A DNA stretch of 64,000 nt from Gordonia terrae (GTDB taxonomy: Bacteria > Actinomycetota > Actinomycetes > Mycobacteriales > Mycobacteriaceae): positions 5,022,001 to 5,086,000 of the forward strand of contig NZ_CP016594.1 of NCBI RefSeq assembly GCF_001698225.1. The letters are read 5' to 3'. Shown here in pieces: positions 37,871-45,658 of this stretch. The notes under the pieces were generated by a model. The model saw nothing but the letters and a program-made list of their open reading frames with translations, did no database searches and was not told the origin of the DNA. Made by a program: the position numbers and the translations under genes. Within the stretch, counting starts at the first letter, position 1. Every line of letters starts with the position of its first letter.

Positions 37871-39061
37871 TCAGGCCTCCACCACGATAGCGATACCTTG
37901 GCCGACCCCTATGCAGGCCGCCGCCACACCGATTCCGCCACCCAGCCTTCGCACGTGCCGAAGGCAGTCGATGACGACTCGTGCCGCGGATCCACCCAGC
38001 GGGTGTCCCATCGCGATGGCGCCCCCACATGGGTTGACCCGATCAGCTGGGATGTCGGGCAGCTCACGAAGGCACGACAGGACCACGGCCGAGAACGCTT
38101 CGTTCAGCTCCAGGACCCGAACATCTGCGAGGCGCCGTCCCGCCCGGTCGAGCGCTTTCCGTATCGCGCCGACCGGCGCGATCGCGAACCTGTCCGGCGC
38201 GACCCCGACGACGGCCGAGGCCAGCACCCTACCCAGCGGTTCGACCTCGAGGTCTGCCACGAGGTCGCCACGTGCGATCAGTGCTGCGACCGCTCCGTCG
38301 CTGATCGGCGAAGAGTTTCCGGCAGTCACACTGCCCTCCGGCGAGAAGGCCGGTCTCAGCCTTGCCAGCGCCTCCGGCTGAGCTTCTCGGATCGGCTCGT
38401 CGCGCTCGAGCTCCGCATACGGCACGGCGAAGCCGTCGTGCACGCCGTCGGCCCACGCCGCGGCCGCGAGCTCATGTGATCGCAGCGCCCACTCGTCTTG
38501 TTCGAGTCGTCCTACTCCCTTCTCCTCGGCGATCAACTCCGCGGAACGTCCGAGCGACTCGACCCACGGCGCGGGAAAACGCGGATTCACCATCCGCCAC
38601 CCCACGGTCGTCGGGACGAGGTCCAGTTTCCGCGGAAATGCCGATTCGACGGGTGGAAGCACGTGAGGGGCCCGGCTCATGCTCTCGGAGCCCCCCGCGA
38701 TCACCACGTCGGCGTCACCCGACCCGACGAGCCGGACACCTGCGAGAACCGCCTCGGCTCCCGACCCGCACAACCGGTTCACCGACACACCGGGAACGGT
38801 GTCGGGGAGACCCGCCAGCAACGACGCCATCCTGGCGATGTTCCGGTTGTCCTCGCCGGCGCCATTCGCGTTGCCCCACACCACATCGTCCACCCGCGCG
38901 GGATCCAATGCGGGATGACGTCTGATCAGTTCGATCAGCGGCAGTGCCGCGAGATCGTCCGCTCGAACGGTCGAGAGCGCACCTCGCGCCGAACCGAAAG
39001 GTGTTCGAGCTGCATCGATCACCCACGGCGTGCGTGCACGCGGTCCCGTCACATCCGCCAT
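37871..39061 (-). CDS. Thiolase (acetyl-CoA acyltransferase)
   Basis: 396 residues from ATG 39061 with GGAG 8 bases upstream. All thiolase motifs are intact: Cys in NRLCGSGAEAV (about 89), LNEAFSAV (about 320), GGAIAMGHPLGGS (about 350) and Cys in AACIGVGQG (about 383). It cleaves a beta-ketoacyl-CoA to acetyl-CoA and a shortened acyl-CoA. It is divergent from the acyl-CoA synthetase at 39160 across 98 bp that contain motif site 3, and is followed by the double HxlR regulator. Confidence 0.9.
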   Translation of the reverse strand: MADVTGPRARTPWVIDAARTPFGSARGALSTVRADDLAALPLIELIRRHPALDPARVDDVVWGNANGAGEDNRNIARMASLLAGLPDTVPGVSVNRLCGSGAEAVLAGVRLVGSGDADVVIAGGSESMSRAPHVLPPVESAFPRKLDLVPTTVGWRMVNPRFPAPWVESLGRSAELIAEEKGVGRLEQDEWALRSHELAAAAWADGVHDGFAVPYAELERDEPIREAQPEALARLRPAFSPEGSVTAGNSSPISDGAVAALIARGDLVADLEVEPLGRVLASAVVGVAPDRFAIAPVGAIRKALDRAGRRLADVRVLELNEAFSAVVLSCLRELPDIPADRVNPCGGAIAMGHPLGGSAARVVIDCLRHVRRLGGGIGVAAACIGVGQGIAIVVEA

Positions 39062-39120
39062 CTGGGGCTCCACTTCTCTCCGGTTCGGTCCACTTGCCAA
39101 AAGCGAACCGTACGTTGTCT

Positions 39121-39130
39121 ACTTCAATAA
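39121..39130 (-). promoter_or_regulatory. Island motif TTANTGAAGT, site 3 (divergent promoter)
   Basis: ACTTCAATAA on the plus strand, i.e. TTATTGAAGT, identical in all ten bases to the copy at 45396-45405. It sits in the 98-bp gap between the divergent thiolase-HxlR and synthetase-NMO-thioesterase units and so could control both. Confidence 0.6.
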
Positions 39131-39159
39131 GTGTAGCGATAGCGAAGTTTGGAGTACGC

Positions 39160-40740
39160 ATGTCAATCGCGAATGTGATCCACACCGCCGCCGAGGCGTT
39201 CGGAGAACGCGTCGCTGTGGAGGACCGCGACGGGTCGGTGACCTTCACCGACCTGCGCGACCGTGTTCATCGACTGGCCGCCGGACTGGCCCCCCTCGGC
39301 GTAGACCCCGGCGACACCGTCCTCGTCCTCCTGCCCAACTCTGTCGCGGCAATCGAGGTGGACCTGGCGCTGACCATCAGCGGGCGCGTTCGGGTGGCAC
39401 TGAACCCCCGGGTCGGCAAGGTCGACTGGACCCGCATCATGCAGGATTGCAGCCCGGTCGCTCTCATCTTCGACCCTCGCATCGTTGATGCGGCCGAGTT
39501 CGCCGCGCGGTCATCGGTCTCGGTCCTGATCGCGACAAGCACCACCGACGTGACACCGCACACTCTCGATGGCGTTGCCGCAACGGCCCCGGAACGCGTC
39601 GCGCTCGATGCCGTCGATCCCGACGCTCTCTGTGCCCTGCACTACTCATCCGGGACAACCGGAATCCCGAAAGGCGCGAAGCGGTCCCATGCCAATCGCC
39701 TGGCCTCGCTGCGCTCGATGCGCGAACACGTCCTCGCCGGGACCCTCGAAGGCCCCACACCCCCGGTGTTCGTGCACGCCGGCCCGGTCATCCACACCAG
39801 TGGCCTGTTCGTGTTGCCGTTCCTCGAGTCCGGTGGAAAACAGATCCTGCTGGAACACGCCCGCCCAGCGGATGTCGCGGAAGCGATCGGACGGCACGAG
39901 GGGACCCACACGGCGCTGGTGCCGACCGTCGTCGCCCGCCTACTCGACCTCGATGACGAGCAACTCGCCCCGATGCGGCGCATGCGCATGCTCGCATACG
40001 CCGGCGCCCCAATGCCGGTCGAACACCTCCGGCAGGCTTACCGACGGATCACTCCGAACCTCGTCCAGTACTACGGCATGGTCGAGGCGATTCCTCCGCT
40101 GACCGTGCTCACTCCGGCGGACCACGAACTCGGCATGACCGGCACGCCGGACATACTCGGATCAGTCGGGCGGCCGTGCACCGGAGTCGACATCGAATTC
40201 TGGGACGAGGACCGGCGTTGCGCCGACGACCAGGTCGGAGAGCTTGTCGTGAGCGGGCCCGCGGTGAGTCCGGGCTACCACAACGCCGGCACCCGAACCG
40301 ACCTCGGCAAGGACCACACCGACGGGCACCTCCACTCCGGCGACCTCGGCTTCCGATCGTCGGACGGGTACATCCACCTCACCGGCCGAAGCAAGGACAT
40401 GATCATCACCGGCGGTTACAACGTGTACCCCCGTGAGGTCGAAGAGGTACTGTCGGCGATTCCGGGCGTCAACGATGCGGTCGTCGTGGGCCTGCCCGAT
40501 CCGATATGGGGCCAGCGCATCGTCGCCGCGTACACCGGGGAAATCCCAGACGACACAGCTGTTCTGGCCGACCTCCGACTCCGGTTACCGGATTTCAAAC
40601 GCCCGAAATCCGTACACCGTCTGGACGCACTCCCCTTGACCCCTCTCGGGAAGGTCGACCGGGCACACGCATCCCGATTGCTCACCGAGCTCACTTCATC
40701 CCAATCGTATGCCCCACTGTCACAATCACACTCAGAGTAG
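39160..40740 (+). CDS. AMP-binding acyl-CoA synthetase
   Basis: 526 residues from ATG 39160, GGAG 6 bases upstream. Motifs: ALHYSSGTTGIPKGAKRSH (P-loop, about 160), LHSGDLGF (about 392), KDMIITGGYNVYPREVEE and PLGKVDRA with catalytic Lys near the end. It differs clearly from the second synthetase at 32091-33869, so the pathway probably activates two acids, such as an aromatic acid and its side-chain product. It is followed after 6 bp by a nitronate monooxygenase-like gene. Confidence 0.9.
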   Translation: MSIANVIHTAAEAFGERVAVEDRDGSVTFTDLRDRVHRLAAGLAPLGVDPGDTVLVLLPNSVAAIEVDLALTISGRVRVALNPRVGKVDWTRIMQDCSPVALIFDPRIVDAAEFAARSSVSVLIATSTTDVTPHTLDGVAATAPERVALDAVDPDALCALHYSSGTTGIPKGAKRSHANRLASLRSMREHVLAGTLEGPTPPVFVHAGPVIHTSGLFVLPFLESGGKQILLEHARPADVAEAIGRHEGTHTALVPTVVARLLDLDDEQLAPMRRMRMLAYAGAPMPVEHLRQAYRRITPNLVQYYGMVEAIPPLTVLTPADHELGMTGTPDILGSVGRPCTGVDIEFWDEDRRCADDQVGELVVSGPAVSPGYHNAGTRTDLGKDHTDGHLHSGDLGFRSSDGYIHLTGRSKDMIITGGYNVYPREVEEVLSAIPGVNDAVVVGLPDPIWGQRIVAAYTGEIPDDTAVLADLRLRLPDFKRPKSVHRLDALPLTPLGKVDRAHASRLLTELTSSQSYAPLSQSHSE

Positions 40741-40746
40741 GAAACC

Positions 40747-41727
40747 ATGAACCACGCCATCGCCGGTGCTCTTCGCGTCCCTGTTGTCGCGGCGCCGATG
40801 TTCCTCGTATCCGGACCAGACCTCGTCATCGCCACCTGCCGAGCCGGAATCATCGGTTCGTTCCCCACCCAGAATTGCCGCACGGTTGCCGATCTCGACA
40901 CGTGGATGGGAACGATCACCGATCGTCTGTCCACAGGCGGGGAACGGCCACCGGCACCCTGGGCGGCAAACCTCGTCACGCACAGCAGCAATGAACGGCT
41001 GAAAGACGACCTGCAGCTGATCGCCGAGTACAAACCGCAGGTCGTCATCACGGCTCTGGGCTCCCCCAGACCCGTGATGGAAGTCGTGAAGGGCTACGGC
41101 GGCACGGTCATCGCCGATGTCGTCAACATGAAGCTCGCCCACAAGGCGGCCGCCGCGGGCGTCGACGGAATGGCCTGCATCTCAGCCGGAGCGGGCGGCC
41201 ACACCGGTCATCTGTCGCCTTTCGCCTTCACCTCGGCGGTTCGCGAGTTCTTCGACGGCATGATCGTCATCGGTGGCGGTATCACTGATGGTCACGGTGT
41301 CGCCGGCGCAATCACCGCGGGCGCCGACCTCGTCTACATGGGCACCCGGTTCCTCGCCGCCCAGGAGAGCATGGCCGAATCAGAATACAAGCAGATGATC
41401 GTCGACAACGGCCCCGACGACCTGATCGTGAGCTCGGCCATCACCGGCACGCCGGCATCGTGGCTCAGGCCCAGTCTCGTCGCGTGCGGGCTCGACCCTG
41501 ACAACCTCCAGTCGCCGACAGGTTCGAAGAACTACACCGCCGGCGGGGCGTCGATCAAGAGATGGCGAGATGTGTGGGCGGCGGGTCAGGGGTTGCAGAC
41601 CGTCCGCGCGATCGAACCGGCCGGCACCATCGTCGACCGGATCGCAGCAGAGTACGACACGGCCCTGGGTCGTGCCTCGACAGCGCATGACGCGCTTCGC
41701 GTGCCGGGAGGAACGGTGGTCGCATAG
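40747..41727 (+). CDS. Nitronate monooxygenase/2-nitropropane dioxygenase-like flavoprotein
   Basis: 326 residues, FMN-binding TIM barrel. VPVVAAPMFLVSGPDLV (about 11-27), ISAGAGGHTG (about 143) and GGGITDGHG with GTRFLAAQES (about 200) are the family's FMN/active-site motifs. NMOs oxidise alkyl nitronates; many relatives in catabolic clusters have other, unknown oxidations or reductions. It is cotranscribed with the synthetase (6 bp gap). Its role in this pathway is not clear. Confidence 0.85.
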   Translation: MNHAIAGALRVPVVAAPMFLVSGPDLVIATCRAGIIGSFPTQNCRTVADLDTWMGTITDRLSTGGERPPAPWAANLVTHSSNERLKDDLQLIAEYKPQVVITALGSPRPVMEVVKGYGGTVIADVVNMKLAHKAAAAGVDGMACISAGAGGHTGHLSPFAFTSAVREFFDGMIVIGGGITDGHGVAGAITAGADLVYMGTRFLAAQESMAESEYKQMIVDNGPDDLIVSSAITGTPASWLRPSLVACGLDPDNLQSPTGSKNYTAGGASIKRWRDVWAAGQGLQTVRAIEPAGTIVDRIAAEYDTALGRASTAHDALRVPGGTVVA

Positions 41728-41777
41728 ACGCAGCGTCGATGGAGGAACCGTCAGCGAGGCGTGAAGGGAAAGCGTGC

Positions 41778-42692
41778 ATGACAACGTATGGGACAGTCGG
41801 CGCCAGCGGGACCGATCACCGTGAAGACCTGCCTCCGAGACGATCCCGCGATCTGAGGGGTGATGTGGACGGGGTCCTGGCCGCGCTCGACGTAGTCGAA
41901 CGGGGGCCGGATACCTTCGTCGCCGAGAGCGTCTCTCTGGGCCTGCCACGGTTGTTCGGCGGGCAGATCCTGGCGCAGGCGTTCGTTGCTGCATCGCGCA
42001 CCGTTCCAGCGTCTGCACGAATGCACTCACTGCATGCCTACTTCCTGAGGTCGGGAGACCCACGAGCTGTCGTCGAACTGGAGGTGGCGCGCCTTCGGGA
42101 CGGTCGTACCCAGTTCGCGAGATCGGTCACCGGCTTCCAGAACGGGCGCCCACTCGTGACGGTGATGATGTCCTTCGCCCGGGGAGCAGATGGCATCGAT
42201 CACCAAGTCGACATGCCCGCCGTTCCGCATCCGGCCGGCCTGCCCTGCTTTGCGGACTGGCGGCGTGAAGTAGGTGCAACCGACGGAAGCTGGGGTACGA
42301 CAGAGGCAATCGACGTTCGCGTTGTCCCAGCGGGAACGGACTCCACCGACAGTTTCGTGTGGCAGCGCGCGGTGTCACCGATCCCGGACGACCCGACGCT
42401 GCAGCAGGCAATGCTCATCTTCATGTCCGACATCACGACCCTGGCGGGCGGATTGGTTCCGCATGGGGTTCAGATCGGCCATGAAGCCGTTGGGCTACCC
42501 CGTCGATCAGGCGTGTCGTTGGATCATGCCATCTGGTTTCACCGGCCGGTTCGCGCAGACAACTGGCTCCTGTTTGCCCAGAGTTCGCCTGCGAGTGCAG
42601 CGGGGAAGGGGTTGATCCGGTCGGATGTCTTCAGTGAGGACGGTCGACTGGTGCTGTCTCTGGCCCAACAGGGGATGTACCTCTCCGAATAG
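41778..42692 (+). CDS. TesB-type acyl-CoA thioesterase II
   Basis: 304 residues from ATG 41778, preceded by GAAGGGAAAG; an earlier in-frame ATG at 41739 lacks one. Double-hotdog family: N-terminal half with GLPRLFGGQILAQAFVAA (about 53-70), and HSLHAYFLRSGD; C-terminal half with SLDHAIWFHRP (about 255), where the catalytic Asp lies. It hydrolyses medium or long acyl-CoA. It is third in the unit begun by the synthetase at 39160. A 12-bp duplication covers its stop codon. Confidence 0.88.
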   Translation: MTTYGTVGASGTDHREDLPPRRSRDLRGDVDGVLAALDVVERGPDTFVAESVSLGLPRLFGGQILAQAFVAASRTVPASARMHSLHAYFLRSGDPRAVVELEVARLRDGRTQFARSVTGFQNGRPLVTVMMSFARGADGIDHQVDMPAVPHPAGLPCFADWRREVGATDGSWGTTEAIDVRVVPAGTDSTDSFVWQRAVSPIPDDPTLQQAMLIFMSDITTLAGGLVPHGVQIGHEAVGLPRRSGVSLDHAIWFHRPVRADNWLLFAQSSPASAAGKGLIRSDVFSEDGRLVLSLAQQGMYLSE

Positions 42693-42704
42693 CTCTCCGA
42701 ATAG
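42681..42704 (+). repeat. 12-bp tandem duplication covering the tesB-like stop codon
   Basis: CTCTCCGAATAG occurs twice in a row (42681-42692 and 42693-42704) and a partial third CTCTCC follows. The stop TAG is therefore present twice in frame. It looks like a recent replication-slippage event. Confidence 0.8.
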
Positions 42705-42828
42705 CTCTCCCGATCTGTGCGCTCATCGCGAAGGATCTGTGGAGTCCAGCGCGTCTCGTGGAACAGACGGTTCGTGCGCCAGTTGTTCTGAGCGCTCACG
42801 ACTGGTCGGCGCCAGCTGCTGTCGATTG

Positions 42829-44256
42829 TCATGCGTCGAGCTCCCCGGAACCATCTGCGGCAACCGATGATCGAGCGCTGCCTTCGGCTGTCGACGACCC
42901 CCGTGTCGTCCGGGACAAGTACGCGACCAGGACCGCCGTGACGATCGCCGGAATCGCCATGATCTGAAAGATCGCGGCCGAGGGCCAGGACCAGTCCACG
43001 AGAACACCTACAGCAAGGGGCATGACGATGATGCCGACTCGGCCGACGCCGATGCCCAGGCCCATCGCGGTGGTCCGTACGGCGGGAGCGAACAACACCA
43101 CCCCGAGCGAGTACACGCACACGATGACCGCACACTGGCAGAGACCGAGTACCGGAGCAAGGAGCAACGACATCGTGAGGCTCGTGGACGCGGCGGAGAA
43201 CGCAACCATCATGACGGCCGAGCCGATCGAGAAGCCGATGGCCAGAGCGAAGGTCGAGAATCTACTCGACAGCAGAACGATCACGCCCCCCGCCAGGGTT
43301 GCACCAAGGGAGAGCAACAGAACTCCGTTGATCCCCCCGGAAGAAGACATTCCAGCGTTCACGAGGAGTTTCGGCAACCACATCGTACTGAAGTAATAGG
43401 AACTCACCGCGAACAAGAACATCAAGACGACCGCGACCATCCGTGGTGAACGGAGCGCGATTGTGACCACCGGTGCGGATGCGACGACACTGCGTGAATT
43501 ACTGACGTCCCGATTGGCTACTCGCACAACCGGACTCGACTCGATCCTGTCGAGGAGCCGCGCCAGTCTGCGCTGCGTTTCGGCAGTGTTCCTGCTGGCG
43601 AGGAAATCCGGTGTCTCCGGAATGCCCACCGCGACGAGTACCGCGACGGCCGCTGTGAGCACCGCGCCGAGCACAAAAGCGCTCGCCCACCCCGTGGCCG
43701 CCATGAGTGCGCCGGCTGCGGCGCCACCGACAGTACTTCCCAGCGGAAGCCCGATCGACAGGACACCCAGCGCAGCCGATCTCCGGCGTGCCGGCGAGTA
43801 CTCGCCCACCACGATGGGGAGGACGGGCAGAATGCTGCCCATGCCTATCCCTGCCAACAGGCGATAGATCGCCAGATCGGTCGGCCCGGATGCGGCGGCG
43901 GAGGCCAGGAGGAACACCGCGATGACCACCAGAGACAGGAGCAGTAGCGGCCTCCGGCCGAACCGGTCCGACAACGGCGCCAGCAGCAGCGCCCCGATCG
44001 CCATTCCCACCGGCCCGATGGCGAGCAGGAAGCCGATCTGGGTTCCGGACAACGACCATTGGTCGGCGAGTGGGATCACGGCCAATGTCATGGACAGCAG
44101 GTCGTAACCCTCTGCCATGTTGATGAGGATGCAGATGCCGAGCACTCTGATCTGAAACCTGCTCACCGGAGCAGTGTCGAGCCTGTCTCTCGCTGTTAGC
44201 ATGCGTAACCTGTTCTCTGAGTTCGGAATCGGGACCGCGTTTCGCGGGGTTTTCAA
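42829..44256 (-). CDS. MFS importer, aromatic acid:H+ symporter (AAHS) type
   Basis: 475 residues, about 12 membrane segments. The loop motifs PLSDRFGRRPLLL (about 100) and IPETPDF (about 213), and the start of helix 1 with NMAEGYDLLSM, in which a central acidic residue follows Gly-Tyr as in PcaK/BenK-type carriers, support AAHS. TTG 44256 overlaps the SDR stop by 4 bp (TTGA), which suggests coupled translation; ATG 44202 is an alternative. It probably imports the island's substrate or an aromatic acid. Confidence 0.85.
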   Translation of the reverse strand: MKTPRNAVPIPNSENRLRMLTARDRLDTAPVSRFQIRVLGICILINMAEGYDLLSMTLAVIPLADQWSLSGTQIGFLLAIGPVGMAIGALLLAPLSDRFGRRPLLLLSLVVIAVFLLASAAASGPTDLAIYRLLAGIGMGSILPVLPIVVGEYSPARRRSAALGVLSIGLPLGSTVGGAAAGALMAATGWASAFVLGAVLTAAVAVLVAVGIPETPDFLASRNTAETQRRLARLLDRIESSPVVRVANRDVSNSRSVVASAPVVTIALRSPRMVAVVLMFLFAVSSYYFSTMWLPKLLVNAGMSSSGGINGVLLLSLGATLAGGVIVLLSSRFSTFALAIGFSIGSAVMMVAFSAASTSLTMSLLLAPVLGLCQCAVIVCVYSLGVVLFAPAVRTTAMGLGIGVGRVGIIVMPLAVGVLVDWSWPSAAIFQIMAIPAIVTAVLVAYLSRTTRGSSTAEGSARSSVAADGSGELDA

Positions 44257-45011
44257 ACGGAGTTGACAGACAACGCGCCGTCAACGGTGACAGTTGATCC
44301 ACTCATGTAGCGGCCCGCATCTGATGCGAGAAGCAGAAATGGACCGTCGAGCTCGGACAGGTGACCAAGTCGCCGGAAGGGAACCTTGCGGCTCATTGCC
44401 TCCAGCACCCTGTCGTCCGCGAACTGTGCTGCCTCCGTGGGGAAGTAGCCTGGGCACAGTGCGTTCACCCGAATTCCGTATCGGGCCCATTCGAGTGCGA
44501 GCTGCCTGGTGAGCTGTAGGACGGCAGCCTTCGACGTTGCATAGGCAGTGGTCTGCGGCATCACCCGATGGCCGAGAACCGACGACAGATTGATGATCGA
44601 CAGCGGAGCGTCGCGATCGACGGACCACTGGGCGATGGCTTGCGACATCCGCCAGGTGCCCCCGACATTGGTGTCGAGCACGCTGTTCCATTCGCTCTCC
44701 GCGAGTGTGAGCGCGGGATGGAGGTCACCGCCGCCGGCATTGTTGACGAGGACGTCGATGTGCTCGATCTGCGCCCGCATCGTTGCGATTGCCGTAGCGA
44801 CCGATTCGCGGTTCGTGACATCCAGGGGTACCGTCACGACGCGACAGTCGCCGGCACCGAGTTCCGTTGCGAGTTCATCGAGTCGGTCGATCCGGCGTGC
44901 TGCCACGATCACGACGGAAGCCCCGGCCGCGACGGCGGTACGAGCGAAGTGTTCGCCGAGGCCGGATGACGCGCCGGTGATCAGAACCGTTTTACCGCTC
45001 AGTGGTTGCAC
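44253..45011 (-). CDS. Short-chain dehydrogenase/reductase
   Basis: 252 residues, classical SDR. LITGASSGLGEHFA (cofactor), LVNNAGGGD, IINLSSVLG (catalytic Ser) and AYATSKAAV (Tyr and Lys) are all present; the C-terminus shows the usual SGSTVTVDG. GTG 45011 has AGGAG 9 bases upstream. Cotranscribed with the importer. It could oxidise a hydroxyacyl-CoA or an alcohol intermediate. Two TTANTGAAGT elements lie in the long region upstream. Confidence 0.9.
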   Translation of the reverse strand: MQPLSGKTVLITGASSGLGEHFARTAVAAGASVVIVAARRIDRLDELATELGAGDCRVVTVPLDVTNRESVATAIATMRAQIEHIDVLVNNAGGGDLHPALTLAESEWNSVLDTNVGGTWRMSQAIAQWSVDRDAPLSIINLSSVLGHRVMPQTTAYATSKAAVLQLTRQLALEWARYGIRVNALCPGYFPTEAAQFADDRVLEAMSRKVPFRRLGHLSELDGPFLLLASDAGRYMSGSTVTVDGALSVNSV

Positions 45012-45224
45012 TTTCTCGGTCTCCTAACGTGATTCAGGCCGTGACGATGTGATGACGCACCGTGTCCCGAACGACGGACCTCTTCGTGCGTCGGAGTCGA
45101 CGAATGCGGAGTTCAACGGATGGACCGGCGCCGGATCATGCGCCGAGCAGGTCGCGTGGCACAGGAACTGTCGGTGAGCTCCGTCTGCCGCGCTGTCGTC
45201 GATGTGCGGTCGGCTGAGCTACAG

Positions 45225-45234
45225 TTAGTGAAGT
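45225..45234 (+). promoter_or_regulatory. Island motif TTANTGAAGT, site 2
   Basis: TTAGTGAAGT, 214 bp upstream of the SDR-importer operon. Context CAGTTAGTGAAGTTAG extends the similarity with site 1 (CCGTTAATGAAGTGAA) by a shared GTTA. Confidence 0.55.
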
Positions 45235-45395
45235 TAGATGCATCACACTATTGCTGTCAAGAGGTGCTTCGCGGTTCACGTCGCCGCTCTCGGGAACCGG
45301 TGAAAACCGGTCGGCCTGAGCGCTCATCACGCCTATGCGCTACGGATGTTCGCGCCGAAATGAAAACTGGTGCACGCAGAACGCGCCTCATTGAT

Positions 45396-45405
45396 ACTTC
45401 AATAA
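45396..45405 (-). promoter_or_regulatory. Island motif TTANTGAAGT, site 4, with overlapping palindrome
   Basis: ACTTCAATAA on the plus strand. It overlaps the 7-bp-arm palindrome at 45398-45415. It lies 254 bp before alaA and 385 bp before the SDR gene, so it may belong to either promoter. Confidence 0.5.
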
Positions 45406-45658
45406 CTATATTGAAACGTCTCGAGTTTTGTGTTCCACGGACCGGACCCCGCGTCGCGGTTCTGATCGGCCGGCCGATCACCCGATGATCCGGTCACCTC
45501 GAGGGGCGCGACACGTCCGACGCGACGTCACGGAGCGGCCGTCCGCTCCTCGGGGACGCGGCGACCACCGGCCCCCGGAGCGGCCCGCCACCGGCCGGTT
45601 CCCGGACACCGCTCACACTGGCAGAAACGCATTTGCCACCGGCTGCGACAATGTACCC

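Larger units (their letters stand above)
28946..45658. other. Catabolic island between the Fe-S reductase gene and alaA
   Basis: Thirteen genes in four transcription units, all plausibly catabolic, with their own importer and regulator. The flanking genes correspond to M. tuberculosis Rv0338c and Rv0337c, which are neighbours there. All promoter regions of the segment share the element TTANTGAAGT. Insertion is an inference from this synteny; no integrase, IS or terminal repeat is visible at either edge. Confidence 0.6.
45012..45658. other. 647-bp intergenic region with two island motifs, between SDR gene and alaA
   Basis: No credible gene was found. It carries TTAGTGAAGT (45225-45234) and TTATTGAAGT on the minus strand (45396-45405). 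The latter overlaps a perfect inverted repeat TTCAATA-ACTA-TATTGAA (45398-45415). Parts of the region are AT-rich (45240-45260, 45390-45420) compared with both flanks. The right part probably holds the alaA promoter. Confidence 0.6.
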
